A DNA stretch of 64,000 bases from Piliocolobus tephrosceles (taxonomy: Eukaryota > Chordata > Mammalia > Primates > Cercopithecidae), in NCBI RefSeq assembly GCF_002776525.5, contig NC_045443.1:61297005-61361004 (forward strand). The letters run 5' to 3'. The notes below the pieces were generated by a model. The model had not been told where the DNA came from. It saw only the letters and a list, made by a program, of their open reading frames with translations, and did not search any database. Below are positions 46,614 through 58,244 of this stretch, piece by piece. Numbering within the stretch: the first letter of the stretch is position 1; each line of letters starts with the position of its first letter. Position numbers and translations under genes: made by a program.

Positions 46614-47264
46614 GCGAACATACACTTTCTCTCAAAACACTTTATTAGAAAAATATTTCTCAATCTCCTTAAAAATCATTATTTCATTCCATCTTTTCAT
46701 CATTGTTAACACCAAACCATTTGAAGTCACGCTGGCAACTGGATTTCATCTTGAGACTTGTCATTGAGGAATCATTTTGTTGTGTAGCAATCCCTATTCA
46801 CATCAGCCAAATTATGTCATGTGATTGCAAAACTGCTGTCCTGTCTTCCAGCTTTTCTGAGTAAATTTGACTCTTTGAGAAGCTTCATTCTTCCTATCCT
46901 AAAATGACCTTATATGCTCTCGTATCTCAGGGGATCCTAATTGTGATGAAATCTTTCTCTTTGTTTCCTTTCTTATAGCCTGTGTTTTGAGGTGGTGTTT
47001 CAGGGGTGTGGGAGTAGGGGAACTATTGAGGTCTGAGTCACGAAAGGAGATCTGAACAAGATATCTGAAGTTCAGTTGGGCCCTCAAAGCTTCACTCATA
47101 TTGAACTAGATATGCTTCCTGAGAGAAGTCTTGAAAGTTCTATAAATGACATTGACCCCTTTATTTCCTAACTCCTACTGTTAAGGCACAGGTCTTTACT
47201 GATCTTAAAACCCTAGGCCAGGATGGCTGTAACCAGGGTGTATAACCTTATATTTTATTGTCCA
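46614..47264. other. intergenic DNA, nothing recognised
   Basis: No supported feature. Confidence 0.45.
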
Positions 47265-47279
47265 CATGAGGACATATTT

Positions 47280-47479
47280 TAAAATTTCAATAATTTGAGG
47301 GGCACAGGTGGTTTTTGGTTACGTGGATGAGTTCCTTAGTGGTGAATTTTGAGATTTTAGTGCACCTGTCCCCCAGTGTACACTGTACTCAATATGTAAT
47401 ATTTTATCCATCCCCCCATCCAACTACCCCCCACCCCATCCCCAGAGTCCATTATATCACTCTGTATGTCTTTGTGTCC
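47280..47479 (-). mobile_element. L1P 3' end, minus, 200 bp
   Basis: 'ggcacaggtggtttttggtt' and 'ttttagtgcacctgtccccc'. Flanked by imperfect ATGAGGACA-type repeats on both sides. Confidence 0.85.
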
Positions 47480-47636
47480 AAATGAGGACACTTTTGAAAG
47501 TGAAAGTGGGTGCTGGGGAAAAAAGACGTAAGCCAGGGCCCACACAGTCAAACCATGCTGTCAGGTCAACATACCTACAACACTTTGAGCCCCTTATCCT
47601 CTGTTAGCAGAGGTCAAATTGGGGTCTGTAGATTTT

Positions 47637-47955
47637 CTTTTTCTTTTTTTTTTTCATTGTTGTTGTTGTTGTTGAGATAAGGTCTTGTTCTGTTTGCCCA
47701 GGCTGGAGTGCAGTGGCACAAACATGGCTCACTGCAGCCTCTACCTCCCAGGCTCAAGTGATCCTCCCTCCTCAGCCCCCAACCCAAGTAGCTGGGACTA
47801 CAGACATACTCCACCATATCTGGCATTTTTGTTTTTTGTTTTCTTGGGTTTTGCCAAGTTGTCCAGGCTGGTCTCAAACTTCTGGCTCAAGTGATCCTCC
47901 CACCTCAGCCTCCCAAAGTGCTGGGATTACAAGTGTAAGCCACCATGCTTGGCCT
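47637..47955 (-). mobile_element. Alu, minus, with (TTG)n
   Basis: Tail complement ends in about five TTG units; body to 'ccaccatgcttggcc'. Confidence 0.92.
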
Positions 47956-47982
47956 AGATTTCAACTTGAAAGTCTGTGAGGT

Positions 47983-48135
47983 GGCTGGGAATGGTGGCTC
48001 ACACCTGTAATCCCAGCACTTTAGGAGGCTGAGGCGGGTGGATTGCGTGAGCTCATAAGTTCAACACCAGCCTGGGCAACATAGTGAGACCTCGTCTCTA
48101 TTTATTTTTTAAATAAATAATAATTAAAAAAAAAA
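47983..48135 (+). mobile_element. free Alu left monomer (FLAM), plus
   Basis: Intact 5' start, one monomer, own A-tail. TSD AAAGTCTGTGAGGT (47969-47982) and AAAGTCTGTGGGGT (48136-48149) shows it inserted as a monomer. Confidence 0.9.
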
Positions 48136-48149
48136 AAAGTCTGTGGGGT

Positions 48150-48632
48150 TTATTGGATAATTTAAAGTTTTATTTTCATTTCAATAAAATGCTTGTGATT
48201 TAATGTGCCTGTGTTTGCATTATTTACATTGATCCAATGTTTGTCCCTAAATGGGAGAACTTTGTCCCTGGCCAATGAGAGAACAGAGGTAGACTTTTCC
48301 ATAGTGAAATGTTCAAGCCAAGTGAAAGACAAAAAGATGCATGGCCTGTAAATAAAGACTTGTAGTGTTTCAGAAAGAGAAAAGTGGAACATGATCACAG
48401 AAAGATGCTGAATTCGAGTATATTGTAGCATTTTACTATACTCACTTTGCAAAAAGAAACGTATTTTCAGGAAAACATCATGCCGCATAGTGATATTAAT
48501 TTTCATTAATTTAATAAACTTTTAGATTATAAATTTGTTGATTTTATAAGCATACAAGTTTTCTTACATGCACATTTATGTTAGTATGTATTATAGAAGC
48601 AGGACAGCAAAAATGATTTAATTTTGAAGATT
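48150..48632. other. intergenic DNA, nothing recognised
   Basis: A 114-codon minus frame (48506-48162) has no recognised product. Confidence 0.45.
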
Positions 48633-48642
48633 TGCAGAAATT

Positions 48643-48786
48643 ATTATTTTTTATTTTTTGTTTATTGTATAGAAGTGGGGTCTCACTATGATGCACAGGC
48701 TGGTCTCAGACTCCTAGGCTCAAGTGATCCTGCCACCTCAGCCTCCCAAAGTGCTGGGATTGCAGGCATGAGCCACCACGCCCGGC
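48643..48786 (-). mobile_element. Alu left monomer (FLAM), minus
   Basis: TGCAGAAATT (48633-48642) and TGCAGGAATT (48787-48796) flank it. Confidence 0.88.
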
Positions 48787-48829
48787 CTGCAGGAATTTTT
48801 AAAGTATAAGAATCAGTGCTGATACAACA

Positions 48830-50310
48830 CCGAAAGCATAAGTAATAAAAGGAGGAATAGACACATGAGACTACATCAAACTAAACAGCTTCCATGCAGC
48901 AAAAGAAATAACCAACAGAGTGAAAAGGCAACCTATGGAATGAGAGAAAATGTTTGCAAACCATATATATGATAATGAGAGAAAATGTTTGCAAACCATA
49001 TCATATGAATATATGATATTCATATCCAAAATATATAAGAAACTCATTTAATAGCAAAAATACAAATAGCCTGATTCAAAAATGGGCAAAGACCCTGGAT
49101 AGACGTTCCTCCAAAGTAGACTTACAAATAGCCAACAGGTTTATAAAAAAATGCCCAGAGCCAGTCATGGTGGCTCATGCCTGTAATCCCAACACTTGGG
49201 AGGCTGAGGCAGGCAGATCGCTTGAGCCCCGAAGTTCAAGACCAGCCTGGGCAACCTAGTGAGGCCTCGTCTCTACAAAACAAAAACTTTTTAAAAATTG
49301 GGTTGTGGTGGCACACACATGTAGTCCAGCTACTTGGGAGGCTGAGGTGGATTGCTTGAGCTCAGGAGATCAAGACTGCAGTGGGCCATACTCCAGCATG
49401 GGTGACAAAGCAAGACTGTCTCTCAAATACACACACGCACGCACACACACACACACGATGCCCAGTGTCAGTAATCATCAGGGAAATGAAAGTCAAAACT
49501 ACAGTGAGATATCACCTCACACTTGTTAGTATGGCCATTACCAAAAATACATAAGTGTTGAGGATATGGAGAAATTTGAACATGTGTACACTGTTGGTGG
49601 GAATGTAAAATGCTACAGCCATATGGAAAACAGTATGAGAAGTTTCTCCAAAAAATTAAAAATTGAACTGTTGTATGATCTAGCAATACCACTTTTGGTA
49701 TTTATCCAAAAGAATTGAAAATGGGATCTTGAAAAGATATTCGTACTCCCATATTCATTGCTGTGTTATTCACAATAGCCAAGAGGTAGAAAAAAACTGA
49801 ATGTCCATCAGTGGATGAATGGATAAAGAAAATGTGATATACATACACAATGGAATATTATTCAGCAGAGCTGTCCTGCAATATCTGCCATTATTTATAA
49901 CATTGTTTCTATGGGGAAATTATTCTGTCTTCGACATAACTGGCCTACAAATGAAGGTCTTAAAAAGAGAAGGAAATCCTGTCATATGCTGCAAGAAGAG
50001 TTTGGAAGACATTATGCTAAGTGAAATAAGCCCATCTCAAAAACAACACTAACAACAACACTGCCTGATTCTTCTTACATGAGGCATCTAAAGGAGTCAA
50101 GCTCATACAAACTAGAATGGTGTTTTTGGAGAGGGGAAGATTAGTTGCAATTTGATGGGTATAGGATTTCAGTCATGCTAGATGAGACATTTATAGAGAT
50201 ATGCTGTACAACAATGTGCATATACGTAACAATCAGGTACACTTAAGATTTTGGTAAGAGGGTACATCTCAATACGCGTTTTTCACAATTTAAAAAAAAA
50301 TCAATATTCC
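48830..50310 (+). mobile_element. L1M 3' part, plus, interrupted
   Basis: From 'ctaaacagcttccatgcagc' to 'gtacacttaagattttgg'. Holds a 35-bp tandem duplication (48939 and 48974), an Alu, and about 90 bp of foreign inverted DNA at 49866-49958. Confidence 0.9.
49159..49457 (+). mobile_element. Alu, plus, (CA)n tail
   Basis: ATGCCCAG at 49151-49158 and 49458-49465; tail is a CA/CG repeat. Confidence 0.93.
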
Positions 50311-50504
50311 GTAGGTTAGACCAGTTTTGCCTTTCTTTCTCTTCCTAATCCAACTATGCCCTCTGCTGGTGATAGTTGCTAATAGGAGTAAAATAACTAC
50401 TTCTTTATATCCTTTCCAAATTCATTTTGTAGGTCAGCTGTGTGGAAGACAGAATAATTTCCCGTAGAAACAAAGTTGTAAATAATGGCAGATGTTGCAG
50501 GACA
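49872..50504. repeat. 84-bp inverted duplication, 465-bp spacer
   Basis: 49872-49955 is the reverse complement of 50421-50504 at roughly 87% (about 9 mismatches and two 1-bp gaps). The left arm interrupts L1 text between 'ttcag' and 'cttaaaaag'; the right arm is outside the L1, so the right is the likely source. Confidence 0.95.
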
Positions 50505-50907
50505 ACCCACCAAAACCCATATAAATCTTACTTGAAATAGTACTGAGAGTAGCCCTATGTCGCTTGATTTACACCCTCCTTCCTCCACCCCACCCTCCTT
50601 GTTGGCACAACAAATGAAAAATCCAATATTCACAGTCACTGTCACTGCTACTCTGTCCCCATCACCATCAGAAATAGAAAGAGGAAAGAGAAGGGAAAAG
50701 GATTCGTGCTTCGGCCAAATCTAACATCTTTATGTATAGGCATACCTTCTGTCCTGAAACCCCACACCCATCCTGGGGCCTTCAAAGGAGTGGACCACCT
50801 AGAAGGAAACTTAAAGGTCCTCTTTGCCTCTTTCAGAATCTTGGGGCAAATATTAAGACGATCTTGCATTCTTTTCTCTTGCTCAGCCCGTAGTCCTTAG
50901 CTCTCCA
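50505..50907. other. intergenic DNA, nothing recognised
   Basis: No supported feature. Confidence 0.45.
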
Positions 50908-51018
50908 GGGCTTCACCATGTTACGCAGGCTGGTCTTGAGCTCCTGAATTCAAGCAATCCACCTGCCTCGGCTTCCCAAAGTGCTGGGATTACAAGTGTG
51001 AGCCACTGTGCCCATCCA
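50908..51018 (-). mobile_element. Alu fragment, minus
   Basis: 'ggcttcaccatgttacgcag' to 'gagccactgtgcccatcc'. Confidence 0.85.
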
Positions 51019-51332
51019 GTAATTCCAAAGTCAGTCACCAGAGTCTCCAGAGTCAAAATCACCTTCTAAGTAGATGGCCACAAAAAAGAAAAAGACTGGA
51101 AAAAATAAAATGGAAAAAAGAAAGAAAAAACTCTTCCACCCAAGATCTACTCATGCCTGGAAATCTCTACGATGTATAACCAATAAACCTCCAAAGACCT
51201 TGTCTTTTCCCAGCTTTATAAAACTTTCCCCCAGTCCCTTCTAGGGGCTGGCTGGAAGAAGGAAGAGATGAGGGACTAAACAATCCCAGACAAGCTGGTG
51301 TACATCATATTCCATTAATGCTTGATTGTCTT

Positions 51333-51636
51333 TCTTTCTTTTTTTTTTTTTTTTGAGATGGAGTCTCACTTTGTCACCCAGGATGGAGTGCAGTGGCATG
51401 ACCTTGGCTCACTGCAACCTCCGCCTTCTGGGTTCAAGTGATTCTCCTGTCTCAGCCTCCCAAGTAGCTCCGATTACAGGCACACACTGCCACACCTGGC
51501 TAATTTTTGTATTTTAGTAGAGACAGGGTTTCACCATATTGGCTAGGCTGGTCTCAAACTCCTGACCTCAAGTGATCTGCCCGCCTCAACCTCCCAAAGT
51601 GCTGGGATTACAGGCGTGAGCCACTGCACCTGGCTG
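51333..51636 (-). mobile_element. Alu, minus
   Basis: TSD AATGCTTGATTGTCTT (51317-51332) and AATGCTTGATTTTCTT (51637-51652). Confidence 0.95.
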
Positions 51637-51744
51637 AATGCTTGATTTTCTTATGTGCTCAACTATTATTTGTGCTGTCTGATTCCCAGGGCCTCTCCCC
51701 AGGAAGGGACAAGAATGACATGGACCCTGCTGTATGTAAACACA

Positions 51745-51836
51745 TTTTTGTTGTTGCTGTTATTTGGTTGGTTGGTTAGACAGGGTATCAATCTGTCTCC
51801 CAGGATAGAGTGCAATGGCACCATCATAGCTCACTA
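51745..51836 (-). mobile_element. Alu fragment, minus
   Basis: Only the end region remains: 'agacagggtatcaatctgtc' to 'caccatcatagctcacta'. A TTGG repeat lies in front. Confidence 0.8.
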
Positions 51837-52024
51837 AATCCCATTTCTAAGGAACTAGAAAACTGGAATATTATCAAATCCATTCAAAGTGACAAGAGGA
51901 AAAAATCTATATTCTGATTTTAGTGATACAGGAAAAAAGATCTGGAAGAGCATATAGGTGAGTAAAAACACTTGGATTGTTTAGAATGACCTGATGTTGG
52001 TGCATTATTTAATTTGGAATTACC

Positions 52025-52354
52025 AGCCAGGAGCAGCAGCTCACACTTGAAATCCCAGGACTTTGGGAAGCTGAGGTGGGCAGATCACTTGATTCCAGGA
52101 GTTCAAGACCAGCCTGGGCAACATGGTGAAACCCTGTCTCTACAAAAAAAAAAAATTCAAAAATTACCTGGGCATGGTGACACATGCCTATAGTCCTAGC
52201 TACACAGGGGGCTGAGATGGGAGGATTGCTTGAGCCCAGAAAGTTAAGGCTGCAGTGAGCTGAGATCGTACCACTGCACTCCATGCACTCCAGCCTACAT
52301 GAGAAAGCAAGACCCTGTCTCAAAAAAAAAAAAAAAAAAAAAAAAGAGTAACTC
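52025..52354 (+). mobile_element. AluJ-like, plus
   Basis: TSD GGAATTACC at 52016-52024 and 52355-52363. 10-bp internal duplication 'actccatgcactcca'. Confidence 0.92.
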
Positions 52355-52429
52355 GGAATTACCCAGACATTGGTATAATGCATAATTTTGTTTAATAATA
52401 AATGAAAATATTATTGACTGTTTTATATT

Positions 52430-53165
52430 GTCAAAATGCAAAACTACAAAACTTAAGAGGCTTAATACAACCCTTTATTGTATCTCACAATTCTGTGGAT
52501 GGGATGGGCAGTTCTTCCACAGGTCTCACTTGGGTTTCCCACGAGTTTGCTGGGAAAGGGCCGCTGGTGCTCTTCTGTGTAGTCTCTCCATGCCTATGAT
52601 GTCATCCTCCAAGGCCTCTCTACATGGTGGCTTGGAAACAGAAGCTGCCAGACCCAGACCATCTTTAAGTCTGGGGCAGAAATCCTAGAACTTTACTTCC
52701 TCCACATTCTTCTGGTCAGAATATCACAGGCTCAGCCCAGATGAGAGCAGTCCAGATGAGAGCAGAAGGGACACAAACTTCACCTTTTTTTTTTTTTTTT
52801 TTTTTTTTTGAGACAGGGTTTCATTCCTGTCGCCCCAGGCTGGAGTGCAGTGGCATGATCTTGGCTCAGTGCAACCTCCACCTCTCAGGTTCAAGCAATT
52901 CTCTTGCTTCAGCCTCCTAAGTAGTTGGGACTACAGGCGTGTGCCACCACGCCCAGCTAATTTTTGTATTTTTGGTAGAGAGAGCGTTTTGCCATATTGC
53001 TCAGGTGATCTCAAACTCCTGATCTCAGGTGATCTGCCCATCTCAGCCTCCCAAAGTGCTAGGATTATAGGCGTGAGCCACTGCACCTGGACAAACTTCA
53101 CCTCTTGGTGGGAGGAGTAACATGCAAATATAGTGAGGGATGGTATTGTTTGGAACATGTTTGGA
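52430..53165 (+). mobile_element. ancient dispersed repeat, copy 2, split by an Alu
   Basis: Same opening as the element at 23240 ('cttaagaggcttaatacaac', 'tctcacaattctgtggatg'). Resumes after the Alu with 'ttggtgggaggagtaacatg'. Confidence 0.5.
52786..53090 (-). mobile_element. Alu, minus
   Basis: Exact TSD ACAAACTTCACCT at 52773-52785 and 53091-53103. Confidence 0.97.
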
Positions 53166-53204
53166 GATCAGCTATCACTTTGACTTTTTTTAAAACCATA
53201 CTGA

Positions 53205-53527
53205 TGCTGGGTGTGGTGGCTCACACCTGTAATCCCAGCACTTTGGGAGGCCGAGGCAGGCAGATCACTTGAGGTCAGGAGTTCGAGACCAGCCTGGCCA
53301 ACATGGTGAAACCCTGTCTCTACTAAAAATACAGAAAGAGTATTAGCCAGGCATGACGGTGAGCACCTGTAATCTCAGCTACTCGGGAGGCTGAGGCAGG
53401 AGAATTGCTTGAACCTGGGAGGCAGAGGTTTCAGTAAGCCGAGATCACGCCACTGTACTCCAGCCTAGGCAACAGAGTGAGACTCCATCTCAAAAAAAAA
53501 AAAAAAAAAAAAAAAACCAGAAAAAAC
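53205..53527 (+). mobile_element. Alu, plus
   Basis: Exact TSD AAAACCATACTGA at 53192-53204 and 53528-53540. Confidence 0.95.
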
Positions 53528-53589
53528 AAAACCATACTGAAATCTTAAGCCAGTAATTAATCCTCATCTAATTTGTGTTTTCTTAGTCC

Positions 53590-54640
53590 ATTTATTGCTT
53601 CAACGTAGATGAAACACTTGGTGCCAGGCACCATTCCAGTTGCTAAGGATAAAGTATTGAACAAGACAAGGAAGGGTCAAACCCTCATGGAGCTTACATC
53701 CTGAAATTCTCACATTGCAAAGAATAAGCAAGTAAACAAAAAACGTTAAAAGGTAATGTAGGTGGGTGGGACGCTACTGTAGAGTGATCAAAGAAGCTCT
53801 TTGAAGTGACAGCTGAAGATCGGGAAAAAACATTTACTAGTACAAATTTCCAGGGCCTGAAAGAGCTTGGGGTGTTTATTTGAAGGACTAGCACAAAGGC
53901 CAGTGTGTTTGGGGAGTAGCAAATGAGGAGGAGAATGATTTGGATTAGGTCACAGAGATAATCATGTCATTAAGGCCCTTGAAGGCCATGGTAAGGACGT
54001 GGGATTTACTCCTGGATAATGGAAAGCAGTGCAAAGATTTAAATTCATTAGCCAGGTGCGGTGGCTCATGCCTGTAATCCTAACACTTTGGGAGGTCAAG
54101 GAGGGCGGATTACCTGAGGTCAGGAGTTCAAGACCAGCCTGGCCAACATGGTGAAACCCCGTCTCTACTAAAAATACAAAAATTAGCTGGGCATGGTGGC
54201 GGGTGTCTGTAATCCCAGTTACCTGAGAGGCTGAGGCAGGAGAATCGCTTGAACTCAGGAGGTGGAGGTTGCAGTGAGCCGAGATCGCACCATTGCACTC
54301 CAGCCTGGGCAACAAGAGTGAAACTCTGACTCTAAAAGAAAAAAAAAAAAAAAAGATTTAAATTCATTACCTCAGAAGTTATTATATTGATTTCCATGTT
54401 CAAAAGACAACTGTCCCTTTAGAAAATGGATTGTAGGGTTCAAAAGTGACTAAATAGGCTATTACAGTAGGTGCTGGAGATTCAAACTAGGGTAATAGCC
54501 ATAATTATGAGAAGTCAGTAGATCAGGAATATATCTTGAAGAAATTGCCAGTAAGCACTGATGGGTTACATTTGCGGAATAAAGAGAAGGGAGGAAACAG
54601 ATCTCTCAGGTTTCTCTTTTGAGTAGTAGAGTGAATGGAG
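53590..54640 (-). mobile_element. L2-like ancient repeat, minus, split by an Alu
   Basis: 'ggtgccaggcaccattccag', 'tcatggagcttacatcctga', 'ggcccttgaaggccatggta' and, after the Alu, 'ggctattacagtaggtgctg'. Confidence 0.5.
54051..54351 (+). mobile_element. Alu, plus
   Basis: Exact 18-bp TSD AAAGATTTAAATTCATTA at 54033-54050 and 54352-54369. Confidence 0.97.
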
Positions 54641-55374
54641 TGCCATTCACTTAGATGGAGAATAGTCTTAGTGGAAGAACAGACTTTTATGGTCACATAA
54701 GGCAATCAAGAAAACTAATTCCATTCTGAACATGTTTAGGTATGTTATAACTACACAATAATTTGTAAGTGAACTCTATGACTTGATGTATGGTTTATGC
54801 AAATCTGTGCAAGAATAAGCCATGCTATAACAAAGTGTCAAACTACTTGGGAAATGAGAATAAACTATATACTGTATATTTAAAGTACAAGGTCACTAAG
54901 CAAGTGAGTGTTTCTGTTAAGATAATAGCTACCGTTTATTGAGGGCTTGCTGTTTATTTGAACCATATGCAATTGCAGATCCCAACATTTTTGAACTTGA
55001 AAATGACAATGCTATATGGGTCATCCTAATATATAGTAACCATAAAATTAGATGTTTATGTATGAGTTAATATTCACAAAAACCCTTAAGGTAGGCTTCT
55101 TACTATCTTATAGTTTACCAAATAAAGGTGCTGGAAGATTTAAAATAACCCGCCAAAAGTCTGATGACAAGTAAGAACAAGGTCTGACATAGCATCTTAT
55201 CCCAAAAGTAACACTACCCAGATTTCTAGCCAAAGAATCATGTTGCCTTCCCCAAAATGACAAAAGCTTCAGATTCACAAGGCACAGAAATACAGAGAAA
55301 TGCTTGGTCTGACTGCATGGAGAATGGCTGTCTCCCCACTATCGATACCCAAATTCAAGTTGACCTTACAAGCC
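54641..55374. other. intergenic DNA, nothing recognised
   Basis: No supported feature. Confidence 0.45.
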
Positions 55375-55386
55375 TGTACTGCATTT

Positions 55387-55690
55387 ATTTTATTTTATTT
55401 TTTATTTTTTGAGATGAAGTCTTGTTCTGTTGCCTAGGCTGGAGTGCAGTGGTGTAATCTCAGCTCACTGTAACCTCTGCCTCCTGGGTCAAGTGATTCT
55501 CCTGCCTCAGCCTCCCAAGTAGCTGGGATTACAGGTGCTGCCACCACACTCAGCTAATTTTTGTATTTTTAGTAGAGACAGGGCTTCACCGTACTGGCCA
55601 GGCTGGGCTCGAACTCCTGACCTCTAGCGATCTGCCCACCTCGGCCTCCCAAAGTGTTGGGATTATAGGCGTGAGCCACCACGCCCGGCC
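55387..55690 (-). mobile_element. Alu, minus, (TTTTA)n tail
   Basis: TSD TGTACTGCATTT at 55375-55386 and 55691-55702. Confidence 0.95.
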
Positions 55691-55781
55691 TGTACTGCAT
55701 TTTAGAAGCAAATCCAGTGAACAAAGAGCAATCAGACAGTAATTTAACACTATCAAGGGTTGTTCAAAAGTTCCCACCATG

Positions 55782-55952
55782 AACCTGGCATGCTGGCATG
55801 TCCCTGTAGTCTCAGCTACTCGAGAGGCTGAGGCAGGAGGATTGCCTGAGCCCAGGAGTTTGAGGCTGTGGTGTGCTGTGATCTCACTTATGAGTAGCTG
55901 TTGCACTGCAGCCTGGCCAATATAGCGAGACCCCATCTCAAGAAAAAAAAAT
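55782..55952 (+). mobile_element. Alu right-monomer-like fragment (FRAM?), plus
   Basis: 'tggcatgtccctgtagtctc' to 'gagaccccatctcaag' with an A-tail. Confidence 0.8.
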
Positions 55953-56295
55953 CAGATTTGTCTCGTCAAGAATTTTCAGCTTCTCTTCCATATTTATCAC
56001 TGAACCTCTCTAATTTGCAAATATGTTAAATATAAAACAAGTGGTTCTAGCCTCAGAAAAAATATAATGGCACAGAATGAAGCTTAGCAGCCAACAAGCT
56101 TTCAGTATGCTTATCAGCTGCCTTATAGCATATTTATTAATGCTCTCTCAAGCATTTCCATACAAAATTAAAAGTGTTACCACCAGTGAGTTAGATTCAA
56201 TATGAAATTATGTAAAATATGCTATCAGTTATAGGAACTTCAGGCTTTTCCTTCTTTAAACAGTAGCTAAAATATCTAGATTTCAGTAAAAATCA
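55953..56295. other. intergenic DNA, nothing recognised
   Basis: No supported feature. Confidence 0.45.
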
Positions 56296-56303
56296 AGAAA
56301 TTT

Positions 56304-56603
56304 GGCCAGGCGCAGTGTCTCACGCCTGTAATCCTAGCACTTTGGAGGCCAAGGCGGGCAGATCACTTGACGTCAGGAGTTCGAGACCAGCCTGGCCAAC
56401 ATAGTGAAACCGTCTGTACTAAAAACACAAAAATTAGCTGGGCATGGTGGCACGTGCCTATAATCCCAGCTACTTGGGAGGTTGAGGCAGGAGAATCACT
56501 TGAGCCTGGGAGGTGGAGGTTGCAGTGAGCCAAGATTGCACCATTGCACTCCAGCCTGGGGGACAAGAGCGAAACTCACAAAAAAAAAAAAAAAAAAAAA
56601 AAG
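56304..56603 (+). mobile_element. Alu, plus
   Basis: Flanked by AAGAAATT (56296-56303 and 56606-56613); A-tail above 20. Confidence 0.92.
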
Positions 56604-56857
56604 AAAAGAAATTCTTCATGTATCTTCTCTAACACTACCTGTGAATCCGTTTGGAACTCTGTAAGTAAAGAATGGCTATTTCAGTTTGGTCACTTAGTAA
56701 CTACCTGTTCAAGTCAAAGGCTGAAAAAAGTTTAGGAACTAAAAAGCTTTCTGTGCACCCTTGGAAAGAGTATTTTCCACATAGATCTTCCATTGATGGC
56801 ACCAATTAGAGCCAACACTCTTTCCTGGTGGTAAACAGTGAAAATAGTCACTTGTCA

Positions 56858-57160
56858 GGCCAGGCGCAGTGGCTCACACCTGTAATCCCAGCACTTTGGG
56901 AGGCTGAGGTTGGTGGATCACCTGAGGTCAGGAGTTCGAGACCAAGCTGGGCAACATGGTGAAACCCCATCTCTACTAAAAATACAAAAAAATTGCCAGG
57001 CATGGTGGTGGGCGTCTATAATCCCAGCTACTTGGGAGGATGAGGGAGCAGAATCGCTTGAACCTGGGAGGCAGAGATTGCAGTGAGCCAAGGTCGCGCC
57101 ATTGCATTCCAACCTGGGCAACAAGAGCGAAACTCAGTCTCAAAAAAAAAAAAAAAAATT
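56858..57160 (+). mobile_element. Alu, plus
   Basis: Full dimer with an A17 tail. Confidence 0.92.
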
Positions 57161-57311
57161 GTAAATGAATCTGTTCTCCAATGCTCTATAGATCAGGGGT
57201 TCTATGAGTATAGTGACTGGTCCTCAGATTGGTTGAAAAAAATAAGGCAATACTTATTAGTCTCTAAATTCTCACCCAGCTTTGTTAAGTTTAACAATAT
57301 ATACCCCAAGT

Positions 57312-57510
57312 CCTTACTGCAAATCAGACACCATGCTGTGTGCTAAAGCATTTATGTTTTCATTTAAATCTCCTAACACCCTATGCAATAGGTTATATTG
57401 TCTTTGCTTGAACTGCAGCTTGCAAATATTAGTAACTTCCTAAGGTCCAAAACTAGTGCAGAACTGGAATTTAAACCATTTTGGCCTCAAAACCAGTGTT
57501 CTTACCCCCT
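57312..57510 (-). mobile_element. MIR, minus
   Basis: 'catttaaatctcctaacacc' and 'gtgcagaactggaatttaaa' are reversed MIR. Confidence 0.65.
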
Positions 57511-57591
57511 ATTATATATAGATGAAATTTTAAAATTATAATTATATGTAATTACATATAATCTCTATATATTATTTACATATGTTTTTAA

Positions 57592-57913
57592 AATTATTTT
57601 GTATTTTTATTATTTTTTTAATTCATTTTTTGAGATGGAGTCTCACTCTGTAGCCCAAGCTGGAGTGCAATGGCACTATCTTGGCTCATTGCAACCTCCG
57701 CCTGCCGGGTTCAAGTGAGTCTCATGCCTCAGCCTACCCCAATTAGCTGGGACTACAGGTGTATGCCACCACAGCCGGCTAATTTTTTATTTTAGTAGAG
57801 ACAGGGTTTCACCATGTTGTCCGTGGCGGTCTTGAACTCCATTGCTCAGGCTATCCACCTACCTTGGCCTCCCAAAGTGTTGGCATTGCAGGCGTGAGCC
57901 ACTGTGCCCAGCC
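57592..57913 (-). mobile_element. Alu, minus
   Basis: TATTTACATAT-type flanks on both sides; ends 'ccactgtgcccagcc'. Confidence 0.9.
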
Positions 57914-57929
57914 TATTTACATATATATT

Positions 57930-57960
<31 letters not shown>

Positions 57961-58244
57961 TTTTGAGGCAGAGTCTTGCTCTGTCACCCAGGCTGGAGTA
58001 CAGTGGTGCCATCTTGGCTCACTGCAACCTCCACCTCCCAGGTTCAAGTGATTCTTCGGCCTCAGCCTCCTGAGTAGCTGGGACTACAGGCACACGCTAC
58101 CACACCCGGCTGATTTTTGTATTTTTAGTAGAGACGGGGTTTCACCATGCTGGCAAGGCTGGTCTCGAAATCCTGACCTTGTAATCCACTCACCTCAGCC
58201 TCCCAAAGTGCTAGGATTACAGGCATGAGCCACAGTGCCTGGCC
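57930..58244 (-). mobile_element. Alu, minus, (TTTA)n tail
   Basis: About nine TTTA units then a full dimer, immediately beside the previous Alu. Confidence 0.93.

Noticed and set aside
48162..48506. 114-codon minus frame
   Set aside because: No known product, no exon signals, AT-rich.
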